A stretch of 6,090 bases of DNA from an uncultured Atopobium sp. (GCA_946647055.1 CAMPCT010000134.1:1-6090); one strand, 5' to 3'; shown: positions 1 through 5,990, numbered from the stretch's first letter. Made by a program: numbers and translations. The notes: generated from the letters alone by a model not told the origin.

Positions 1-26
1 GTGTTGTACATGCGGTAGATGGGGAT
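1..26 (-). other. Truncated start of a possible DUF5648-type surface repeat
   Basis: The last visible residues, IPIYRMYN (1426-1433), resemble the opening of the repeat of unknown function (DUF5648 style) that typically begins P-(V/I)-Y-R-(L/M)-Y-N-P and continues with GEHFYT. This repeat is common at the C-termini of actinobacterial and Firmicutes secreted proteins. Only eight residues are available, so this is a prediction about sequence outside the window. Confidence 0.45.
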
Positions 27-3000
27 GAGGGTCACGGTCTCATAGGTTCTCAACGACCGGTCGAAGGCCGCCTCAGCCTCGCGAAGGACGCCGGCAGCCG
101 CAAGCATGTCAGCTGCTGTCGACGCCTCATCCGCGAGTGTCGCCTCGGCCATGGCTATTGCCGCTTCGAGCGCGTCCGCGTCCGCCTGCGTGGCGTAGCG
201 CTGCTTGTCCGCCATCTCCCTGCCCGTCGCCGCGTTCGTCCTGCCGTCTGCCGACACGACCGCGGCCCCCAGACGTTCCCGCGCCCCGGCGATAGACTCC
301 CCCAGGACGATTCGCGCATAGGCTGCCTCGGCCGCCACGAGCGCGTCGTAGTTCGGTACGAGCGCCTTCGCCTCGTCGCTCAGCGCGTCAAACGCCTGCC
401 GGGCGACTTCGATGGCTCCGCCGCTGTTCGCCGTAACCTCGCCGATCGCGTCGATGAGCGAGACGACGTCGGCTGCCTCGGCGGCGTCCACGAGGGCCTT
501 CACCTGCGCCTCGAGCGTCTCCAGCTTCTGCAGCGAACCCTCGGCCACATAGCCCTGCTGCGACTCGGTCAGCGCCTCGTAGGCCTGGCGTGCGGCTGCC
601 ACGGCCGCCAGGCCCTCCGCGTCGTCGAGCGAGAGCGCGGACGGGTCGTCAGGCAGCGCCGCAATAATATCCTCGACCTCGGCCGCGGCCGCCATGTCGG
701 CAAGCTCCACCAGCCTCGCCTCGAGCGCGGCGAGCCTCTCGACGACCTCGCTGGGCACGAGCGCCGCCTGCCCCTCCGCGAGGGCGCCGTACGCCTCGCG
801 CGCGGCTGCCACGTCGGCCGCGTCGTCAAGCGAAAGCTCGTCGACGGCGGGCAGGGCGCCAATCTGGGCGGCCACCGCGTCGGCGGCCGCCTGGTCGGCC
901 TCGTGCCTCACGGCTGCCGCAAGCGCATCCTCGGCCTCCGTCAACCGCGTCGTCCGCACCAGCAGCTTGGCCTCGGCAGACGTGATGGCGTCATACGCGG
1001 CACGGGCCTCCTCGATCTGCCCGGCGTCCGCCGTGGTCACCGCACCCGCATCTGGCAGCGCGTCAATGAGTGCCTGCACCGGTGCCACCAGCTCCTCGTA
1101 CTCGGCAAGCAGCTCCAGCTCCTCGACGGCCGCCACGTCGTCGGCAAGCTTCTGCGCCAGCTCGGTTCCGACAAGTCGCTGCTGGGTACCGGACAGCCCC
1201 TCCCAAATCTCCTGTACCGTCGCTACGGCATCGGCGTCGTAGACCGTCACGTCATCCGGGTCTGGCAGTGTCTCGATGAGCGCGGCCACGCTCTCGGCAA
1301 CCTCCTGGTCGTGCGTGCGTCCTTGAGGCTTGAGCGTCACATTGTTGTAGTTCCAGTTACCCGACTGCTCCCCCGCGGTATTGAACGCGCGAACCTCGTA
1401 TGTGTAGGTAACACCGTTCTCGACCGACGTGTCGACGTATTCGTAGCTTTGCGAGCCCGTCCCCTTCGCCGGGATGGTAAATCGCACGGTATCGTTTGAC
1501 GACGTGCGTGTGAGCACGTAATACGTTGCGGGCAAGTAGTTGGCGTTGGTGCTTGCCTCCCACATGAGCGTGCAGGATCCGACGCCTGCCGTTCCGTGGA
1601 TCCACACGATGTCGGGCACGGTTGTGGCCCGCTGGGCATACTGTGCACTCGTGAGCTTGAACGTCGCAACGTTGGAAGCTAAGCTTCGAAGGTTTCCACC
1701 CAATCCGACGGCGTAGATGCGCACCCTCATGTCCTTGTCGAGCCATTGCGACTGCAAGGTGAGACTCGTGCCGGTGCCAGCGGTCTCGAGCAAGGTGATG
1801 TGGTACTCGTCATCAGCGGGCCACTCCTCACCCGGCGCTACGATGTCACATGCATAGTATGCGGCCACGCCGCCGGTCTCGGGCTGGGTCCACGACAGGA
1901 CCACCTCCCCGTTGACCACAGTTGCGGCGAGATCCGTCGGCGCGGCAGGTGCCTCGATCGCGCCGGACACGGACACCTCGGCATCGACGCTGCGCCTGTC
2001 GATGCCGTCAGCGCACTTCGCCACCACGTAGTACGTGTACGTCCAGCCATTCTTCACGGTGGTGTCGTCGAATTCGTGCACATCTGCATCAAACGTGCCC
2101 ACAAGCTGGGGCAGGCCGTGCTCGGGAATGCGGTAGAGCTCCCAGCTGCTCACTTCCGTCGTCTCATCTTGGTACAGGTCCGACCAACGAACGAGCGCGT
2201 GCGCGTTGCCGCCCTTCGCCTGGATGAGCGGGATGCTGTTCACGACGATCTGGGCCGGCTGCGAGACCGCCTGGCCCATGCCGTTCATCGCCGTCACCGT
2301 GACGGTGTACGTCATGCCGTAGTCGTAGTAACCCACAACGTGACTGGGCAGGTACCTCTCCAAACTAGAGTCCTCTGACACGCCGGACAGCAGCGACGGA
2401 TAACGCACGAATGCCCACCGCGGTATGTCCTCGGTGGCCCACGATGTCTCGTCGATCAGGCCGTCGCCATCGTAGTCGTGGGGCTCGCCGTCTGGCGAGC
2501 CGTTGTCGAATTGTACCGAGTAGAAATCGACGCCCCCGCCACCAACGGGCTCGTCGAACGCCACGCGGATCTCCCCGGACACATAGTCGTCGAACGTGCC
2601 CGAATCCAAGTAGGGATATACGCTGGAATCGTCGCCCCACTCGACCCACACGCGCCTTATCGTCGGCGCGTTCGGTGCCGATGTGTCCTGGTTGCCCGGG
2701 GCAGAGCCTCCCGCGTAGGGGAAGCTGACGAGGTTCGACGGCTCGCTCTCGCCGTACTGGTTGTAGGCGGTCACATAATACTCGTGCGGCGTGCTCGCGC
2801 TGTCCCACGATAGGTCGACGAGAATGCCCTGCGTCCTGTCATCGTTGTAGTAACCACGATTTTCGGTAAGCGAATGCACGCTCGCATCGGGAATCGTGAG
2901 GTAGCGGTCGAGACCCCAGATGCGATCCACGCGCCAGCTGGGGTAGTAGTATGAGCCTTCGACAAACGCGCCGGCATCCTTGCGATAGATGTGATAGCCC

Positions 3001-4301
3001 TCCGGCGCGCCACCTTCGTCGGAAGGCGTCCACTCGAGCGTCACGATGCCTGCATCCCCGCTGAAGGCGTCGTTGCTCACCGAGATTCGCCCAGAGAGCT
3101 GGGGAGCACTGGGCGCCTGTTCCAACGCTGACGGGTCGACTGGCGTCGTGTCACGCCGGAACGTGTATTCACGACTTGTGGTGGTAACGCCTGCCACCAC
3201 CTGATCCACACGGTACACGTACGTGCCGTCGACGGTCGGCGTGTCGGTGAACGCCTGCTGGCGACCATCGCCAGCAATCGACTGCATCAATTCGTTGTTG
3301 CGGTAGACGTTATAGGTGGCTGGACATCCGTCATCTTTCCACGTGTATGCGGTAAACGTCAGCGTGGGCGTCGTGCCATCCTGCACCCTGCATGAGATCT
3401 CTTCCATGCCGTAGTAAATCGCCGCGCCTGCCGATGCCATGACGGCCTTCACCGTGAACGTGTAGAAGCCCGTCTGAACACCATCGCCGTCCGTGCCACG
3501 CACCGTGTAGGTGTAGGTCTTGCCGGGCTCGACGCCGAAATCCTCAAGGTCATGCTGGCTGTAATAGCCGCTGATTGCGTGGTTCTTGGGCACGCGCATG
3601 TAGGGTTCGCCGCTCGTGTCCGGCGCATCCATGCCCTCGGCTCGCCAAAACTCGAGCCAATCGAGCGTGCCGGGAGCGTTATACGGGTTGATGCGCACGA
3701 GCATGCAGGGCCTGTCTTGCCCTGTCGCCTCGTCGCGGTACGAATTGGAATACCACGCCGTGTGGCAGCGAATCTGCATGCCTGACGAGGAGCCCGCCCA
3801 CGCTGCCTCGGAAGGATGACCCTCCGTGCCATCGGGACTCACCGACGTCACGTACCACTCGTGCTCGATCTCCGAATCTGGCACGTCAATGACTGCACTC
3901 CAACTATAAGAGCGGACACTATGGTCGTTGTATTGCACGTATTCGGAAACCGCACTGCGATCAACCTTGGCGACGAGTCGCCGGTCGCAATAGATGTTGA
4001 AGTGGTCGACAGTACCCATGCCGTCATTGGACGTTCCGTCGGGATTGTCCGGAAGGGTCCACGATATGCTCACGTAGCCAGTGCCGCTATAGGGCCATGA
4101 GGATGCTTCAGGTGTTGGCGGGACTGTTGCCTGCTCATGATCCTCCGCCATGGACGCAGCGGCCAAGGCCTCGTTCTCCTCGAGCGCAATGACGCGGACC
4201 GGCGACATCGCAAGAACGAGAATCGCCGAGACCGCGACGAGCAATAGCGCCACGACGACCTTCCTTGCCGGATTTGCGAGACGACCTTCTGTGGCACCCA
4301 T
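1..4301 (-). CDS. Large exported multidomain surface protein (FN3 domains plus helical repeats), C-terminus beyond window
   Basis: Probable cell-surface adhesin or scaffold; no enzymatic motif was seen. Checking every codon from the ATG at 4301 to the left edge gave no stop over 1433 residues. An in-frame TAG at 4311-4313 rules out a longer N-terminus. The start has a good ribosome binding site (AGGGGG, 5 nt spacing). Residues 1-13 are basic (R7, R13, K14 follow), and residues 15-37 are hydrophobic, as in a signal peptide or signal anchor. About eight FN3-like domains fill roughly residues 70-993, marked by strand motifs such as YNVYRNNELM (330-339), GYHIYRK (435-441), GKTYTYTV (260-267) and NGVTYTYEV (962-970). 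Ala/Leu/Asp-rich helical repeats follow (1004-1336), then a FIVAR-like segment (1337-1420) and IPIYRMYN at the edge. Eight cysteines occur, all in the FN3 part. No cell-wall anchor is visible because the C-terminus is missing. The frame and secretion are clear; the ligand and role are not known. Confidence 0.93.
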   Translation of the reverse strand, partial: MGATEGRLANPARKVVVALLLVAVSAILVLAMSPVRVIALEENEALAAASMAEDHEQATVPPTPEASSWPYSGTGYVSISWTLPDNPDGTSNDGMGTVDHFNIYCDRRLVAKVDRSAVSEYVQYNDHSVRSYSWSAVIDVPDSEIEHEWYVTSVSPDGTEGHPSEAAWAGSSSGMQIRCHTAWYSNSYRDEATGQDRPCMLVRINPYNAPGTLDWLEFWRAEGMDAPDTSGEPYMRVPKNHAISGYYSQHDLEDFGVEPGKTYTYTVRGTDGDGVQTGFYTFTVKAVMASAGAAIYYGMEEISCRVQDGTTPTLTFTAYTWKDDGCPATYNVYRNNELMQSIAGDGRQQAFTDTPTVDGTYVYRVDQVVAGVTTTSREYTFRRDTTPVDPSALEQAPSAPQLSGRISVSNDAFSGDAGIVTLEWTPSDEGGAPEGYHIYRKDAGAFVEGSYYYPSWRVDRIWGLDRYLTIPDASVHSLTENRGYYNDDRTQGILVDLSWDSASTPHEYYVTAYNQYGESEPSNLVSFPYAGGSAPGNQDTSAPNAPTIRRVWVEWGDDSSVYPYLDSGTFDDYVSGEIRVAFDEPVGGGGVDFYSVQFDNGSPDGEPHDYDGDGLIDETSWATEDIPRWAFVRYPSLLSGVSEDSSLERYLPSHVVGYYDYGMTYTVTVTAMNGMGQAVSQPAQIVVNSIPLIQAKGGNAHALVRWSDLYQDETTEVSSWELYRIPEHGLPQLVGTFDADVHEFDDTTVKNGWTYTYYVVAKCADGIDRRSVDAEVSVSGAIEAPAAPTDLAATVVNGEVVLSWTQPETGGVAAYYACDIVAPGEEWPADDEYHITLLETAGTGTSLTLQSQWLDKDMRVRIYAVGLGGNLRSLASNVATFKLTSAQYAQRATTVPDIVWIHGTAGVGSCTLMWEASTNANYLPATYYVLTRTSSNDTVRFTIPAKGTGSQSYEYVDTSVENGVTYTYEVRAFNTAGEQSGNWNYNNVTLKPQGRTHDQEVAESVAALIETLPDPDDVTVYDADAVATVQEIWEGLSGTQQRLVGTELAQKLADDVAAVEELELLAEYEELVAPVQALIDALPDAGAVTTADAGQIEEARAAYDAITSAEAKLLVRTTRLTEAEDALAAAVRHEADQAAADAVAAQIGALPAVDELSLDDAADVAAAREAYGALAEGQAALVPSEVVERLAALEARLVELADMAAAAEVEDIIAALPDDPSALSLDDAEGLAAVAAARQAYEALTESQQGYVAEGSLQKLETLEAQVKALVDAAEAADVVSLIDAIGEVTANSGGAIEVARQAFDALSDEAKALVPNYDALVAAEAAYARIVLGESIAGARERLGAAVVSADGRTNAATGREMADKQRYATQADADALEAAIAMAEATLADEASTAADMLAAAGVLREAEAAFDRSLRTYETVTLIPIYRMYN
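42..293 (-). other. FIVAR-like helical module of the surface protein
   Basis: Residues 1337-1420 differ from the preceding repeats. A segment around KQRYATQADADALEAAIA, followed by AEATLADEASTAADMLAA and then LREAEAAF, fits the FIVAR pattern: K-x-x-Y, then a helix with L-x-x-A-I-x-x-A, then v-L-a-d-x-x-A-T/S, then a helix ending in L-x-x-A. FIVAR modules occur in large exported Gram-positive proteins and some bind carbohydrate or matrix. The assignment is from memory of the family pattern, without a profile search. Confidence 0.5.
294..1292 (-). repeat. Five tandem Ala-rich alpha-helical repeats of about 60-71 residues
   Basis: Residues 1004-1074, 1075-1140, 1141-1206, 1207-1276 and 1277-1336 share the pattern V-x-x-(L/I)-I-x-A-L-P, a short acidic loop with (V/L)(T/S)xxDA, then v-x-x-A-R-x-A-Y-x-A-L-(T/S)-x-x-Q/A-x-x-(L/Y)V, then L-x-x-L/A-E. 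Examples are EEARAAYDAITSAEAKLLV (1097-1115), AAAREAYGAL and AAARQAYEALTESQQ. Repeats of this style are familiar from surface proteins of Gram-positive gut bacteria, where they act as spacers or stalks near the wall-proximal end; their binding role is not established. The last copy lacks the Pro of ALP (DAIGEV). G+C and Ala content are visibly higher than in the FN3 part. Confidence 0.75.
1323..4094 (-). repeat. Array of about eight divergent fibronectin type III-like domains
   Basis: Approximate residue limits read from strand motifs: 70-172, 173-288, 289-395, 396-530, 541-688, 689-782, 783-884 and 894-993. Each has an SW/EW-type B-strand (VSISWTLP, VTLEWTPS, VVLSWTQP), usually a Y-x-(I/V/L)-Y-R C-strand, and a (G)xTYTYxV F-strand ending in an A/S-x-N/D-x-x-G turn. 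Domains 2, 4 and 5 are longer than the usual ~90 residues and carry loop insertions. Domain 2 is the least certain. The domains are diverged at protein and DNA level, so they are old duplications rather than a recently expanded tandem repeat. Confidence 0.75.
4182..4301 (-). other. N-terminal signal peptide / signal anchor of the FN3 protein
   Basis: Residues 1-40 begin MGATEGRLANPARK, a charged n-region. A hydrophobic stretch of about 20 residues (VVVALLLVAVSAILVLAM, 15-32) follows, then SPVRVIALEENEALAAA. A signal peptidase I site could lie near VIA-LEE or in the Ala-rich stretch around residues 46-50, but none is a perfect A-x-A just after the core, so an uncleaved anchor is possible. No lipobox cysteine is present. 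It implies Sec-dependent export of the whole downstream array. Confidence 0.8.
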
Positions 4302-4306
4302 GGAAG

Positions 4307-4312
4307 CCCCCT
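4307..4312 (-). promoter_or_regulatory. Ribosome binding site of the FN3 protein gene
   Basis: AGGGGG lies 5 nt upstream of the ATG at 4301-4299 on the minus strand. It immediately follows the in-frame stop TAG (4311-4313), which supports this start as the only reasonable one. The ATG itself lies in an arm of the 11-bp inverted repeat, whereas this site is just outside the arm. Confidence 0.7.
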
Positions 4313-4350
4313 ACCCGTCCGTCGACAATTGCGCATGAAAACCCAAATTG

Positions 4351-4359
4351 ATTCTCACA
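4351..4359 (-). promoter_or_regulatory. Weak candidate extended -10 promoter for the FN3 gene
   Basis: Within the only A+T-rich stretch of the gap, the minus strand reads TGTGAGAAT: a TG-n extension followed by GAGAAT, which matches TATAAT at four of six positions. Transcription would start near 4343 and leave a leader of about 40 nt. No convincing -35 element lies at the right distance. Read-through from the regulator gene is the alternative. Confidence 0.25.
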
Positions 4360-4400
4360 AAAGGGGGCAAAGGGCGACACGTCACATGGGTGCCAGATGG

Positions 4401-4435
4401 CGCCTCGCAGCTAGGCGCGGTCCCTCTGCGAGGCG
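4401..4435 (-). terminator. Perfect 10-bp hairpin spanning the regulator's stop codon
   Basis: The arms are CGCCTCGCAG (4401-4410) and CTGCGAGGCG (4426-4435), with a 15-nt loop (4411-4425) that includes the TAG stop. The stem is G+C-rich and perfectly paired. No U-run follows on the minus strand (CCATCTGG comes next), so it is not a classical intrinsic terminator. It may be a U-less terminator of the kind proposed for high-G+C actinobacteria, a pause or RNA-stabilising hairpin, or part of the leader of the next gene. Confidence 0.5.
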
Positions 4436-5937
4436 TGCGCCGTCCAGGCATGCGACGCCAGGGACATGTACAGCCCAATGCGCGACTGCACGCCCGCCTT
4501 CTCGTAGACTTGTGCGACATGCCGTTGTAGGGTGCGGCGCGATATGCCGAGCTCGCTCGCGATCTTCTGGTTCTCGTCCTCCGTGGTGACCAGCAGCACG
4601 AGCACGTCGCGCTCGCGGTCGGTAAGGTCGATTTCATCCCCGAACCGTTCGATGTCCCCCGCGTCGAACTCGGCCGCCCCACCCACGGACGTCGCCATGT
4701 CGGACAGCCGGAACCTGTCCATCAGGGTGGCATCCGCCACGCAGACCGCAAGGAGCGCCATGTTGAGCACGACCGCGGAGACGATCAACGCGATGACGCC
4801 AAAGGCCTCGTAGAGCATGGCGACCGGGATGACGGTCGCCGCCGCGGCATAGCACCTGGCCACGCGCCCGAGTCCCGCCCAGAGGCCCACACGGGGTGTG
4901 CGCCCGGCAAAAGTGACGAACTCGGCGGTGATGAACATGACGTAGAAGCCGCCGTAGAAGTAGAAGAGCCCCATGTTGAGGTTGCACCACGTGGGGGACT
5001 CGAGGAAGTATGGCACGAGCACCGCGAGGATCTGCAGCGCCACGGTGGCGAAGACGAAGGAGGGGCGGGGGCCCAGGTCGTAGAGGAACCCAGCGACGAC
5101 GAGACCGAGCGCGTAGAAGAGGCGGATGCCGTTGAACAGGCTCACGGACCCCGCGGCGTCCATCGCCACGACGATGCTGTCGTTGAGCGTGAAGATGATG
5201 GTGAGAATCACGGCAGCGGTCACGATGAGGATGCCATGGCGCCCCCTGGCCACAGAGTCATCCGGCCATATGCGCCTCGTCGCGCGCGGACTCAGTACGT
5301 CATGGGCAACTGGAACGGCTGCCGTGGGAGATGCGTGAGCAGCATCGTCGCCGGGAGCGGCACGGAGGACGACGAGTGCGATCACGGCAACCGCCGCCAG
5401 GATGCAGGCGATCGTCACCCCAGCTCCCCGGGCGAGGTTCTGCATCGCGAACTGGATGCAGATGACGAGCCCACCCGTCACACCCAGCATGCGGCCGACA
5501 ACAGGCGACTCCCCGAGCTCCAGGGCGATGCCGAGGTGCACCATTCCCCCGATGAACCCACAGGCGAGCAGGGCCAGAAAGGACGAGATGAGGAGCGCCG
5601 TCGCATTGGTGGCAAGCAACATGCCAATCGTCGCCACCGCGCAGATGGCCGTCGCCACTAAGACCGTCAGACCACGCCCGGCGTTCCCCCTCTGGACAAG
5701 TCCAAATGCGATAAAGCCACTTCCCGTGCAGCATAGGCCGACCGAGTAGACGGCGTTCACCATATCAGCGCCGAGCATGTCGCCCGCGCGGCTGTTGACG
5801 ATCGACTCGAGCAGCATGAAGGCGAGGAACCACAATCCAAAGAGCGCGGCAGGCCTGAGGCGACGCATCTTGGGCGCCGAAGCACCGCATCTGACGCAAT
5901 CACGCTCCGTCACTGCCGCTTGCCCATTCGAGCCCAA
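4411..5937 (-). CDS. Membrane-bound LuxR-family transcriptional regulator (12-helix sensor domain plus C-terminal HTH)
   Basis: Probable one-component regulator: an integral-membrane domain senses a signal and a cytoplasmic HTH binds DNA. Numbering from the upstream ATG at 5958 (515 residues), twelve hydrophobic segments lie near 37-54, 63-88, 97-116, 121-146, 157-176, 181-200, 241-263, 277-296, 301-319, 328-351, 366-387 and 388-408, in a 6+6 arrangement with a hydrophilic loop at 201-240, as in transporter-like folds. Residues 444-500 are a LuxR/GerE HTH: LTDRERDVL, then IASELGISRRTLQRHV, then YEKAGVQSRIGL. No receiver domain or kinase partner is present. The preferred start is TTG at 5937 (508 residues), because GGAGGGG lies 7 nt upstream and a -10 box at 5971-5976 would leave almost no leader for the ATG at 5958. 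Regulators of this architecture are greatly expanded in Coriobacteriia, often beside the genes they control. The signal and targets are unknown; the FN3 gene 109 bp downstream is a candidate. Confidence 0.9.
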   Translation of the reverse strand: MGSNGQAAVTERDCVRCGASAPKMRRLRPAALFGLWFLAFMLLESIVNSRAGDMLGADMVNAVYSVGLCCTGSGFIAFGLVQRGNAGRGLTVLVATAICAVATIGMLLATNATALLISSFLALLACGFIGGMVHLGIALELGESPVVGRMLGVTGGLVICIQFAMQNLARGAGVTIACILAAVAVIALVVLRAAPGDDAAHASPTAAVPVAHDVLSPRATRRIWPDDSVARGRHGILIVTAAVILTIIFTLNDSIVVAMDAAGSVSLFNGIRLFYALGLVVAGFLYDLGPRPSFVFATVALQILAVLVPYFLESPTWCNLNMGLFYFYGGFYVMFITAEFVTFAGRTPRVGLWAGLGRVARCYAAAATVIPVAMLYEAFGVIALIVSAVVLNMALLAVCVADATLMDRFRLSDMATSVGGAAEFDAGDIERFGDEIDLTDRERDVLVLLVTTEDENQKIASELGISRRTLQRHVAQVYEKAGVQSRIGLYMSLASHAWTAHASQRDRA

Positions 5938-5944
5938 TCCAGCT

Positions 5945-5951
5945 CCCCTCC
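5945..5951 (-). promoter_or_regulatory. Strong Shine-Dalgarno site that selects a TTG start
   Basis: The minus strand reads GGAGGGG here, followed by AGCTGGA (7 nt) and TTG at 5937-5935. The ATG at 5958 has nothing better than TTGAG touching it. The purine-rich site lies inside the ATG-initiated frame (codons 3-5), so the annotated N-terminus is probably seven residues too long if the ATG is used. Confidence 0.6.
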
Positions 5952-5970
5952 CGCTCATCTCAAGTTCGAG

Positions 5971-5976
5971 ATTGTA
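5971..5976 (-). promoter_or_regulatory. Candidate -10 element of the regulator gene
   Basis: TACAAT on the minus strand matches TATAAT at five of six positions. At 17-bp spacing the -35 position (5994-5999) reads TGAGTC, a poor match, so an activator or alternative contacts may be needed. Transcription would start about 7 nt downstream, near 5964. That gives a leader of about 27 nt to the TTG start but only about 6 nt to the ATG. Confidence 0.45.
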
Positions 5977-5990
5977 TCATCGCGTGATGC
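5974..5990. promoter_or_regulatory. Imperfect inverted repeat overlapping the regulator promoter, possible operator
   Basis: The plus strand reads GTATCA, a 5-nt spacer (TCGCG), then TGATGC. Five of six positions in each half are symmetric, with 11-bp centre-to-centre spacing, and the left half overlaps the -10 box. Its size and place would suit a dimeric HTH protein and autoregulation, but a match this short can occur by chance. Confidence 0.25.

Larger units (their letters stand above)
4292..4395. repeat. Perfect 11-bp inverted repeat flanking the gap upstream of the FN3 gene
   Basis: On the plus strand the left arm is TGGCACCCATG (4292-4302) and the right arm is CATGGGTGCCA (4385-4395), with 82 bp between them. 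All 11 pairs match and pairing stops at both ends. On the coding (minus) strand the proximal arm contains the ATG and codons 2-4 of the FN3 gene. The distal arm starts 5 nt after the hairpin at the end of the regulator gene. It may form an RNA stem that occludes the start codon, or mark the ends of an invertible segment. Confidence 0.6.

Noticed and set aside
694..1499. Long open frames on the plus strand (694-1242, 903-1499)
   Set aside because: They lie wholly antisense to the helical-repeat part of the large minus-strand gene. Their composition (Ser/Ala-rich or Arg/His-rich) is what high third-position G+C produces in shadow frames. They have no domain pattern or convincing ribosome site.
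1746..2813. Plus-strand open frames 1746-2378 and 2478-2813
   Set aside because: They are the exact antisense codon register of the FN3 gene, where minus-strand stop-free coding leaves the complement open. They show no recognisable protein features, and the FN3 motifs on the other strand are unambiguous.
4135..4380. Short minus-strand frame across the gap (4135-4380) as a leader peptide or small gene
   Set aside because: It overlaps the signal-sequence region of the FN3 gene in another frame, and its Arg-rich sequence lacks domain features. The FN3 start at 4301 has the proper ribosome site.
4299..4380. Intrinsic terminator with U-tract between the two genes
   Set aside because: The T-runs on the minus strand near 4338-4363 are only four long and are not preceded by a stable stem.
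4634..4990. Additional minus-strand frames inside the regulator gene (4634-4990, 5300-5734)
   Set aside because: They are frame-shifted shadows rich in Arg, His and Gly. The overlapping frame has membrane helices and a clear HTH.
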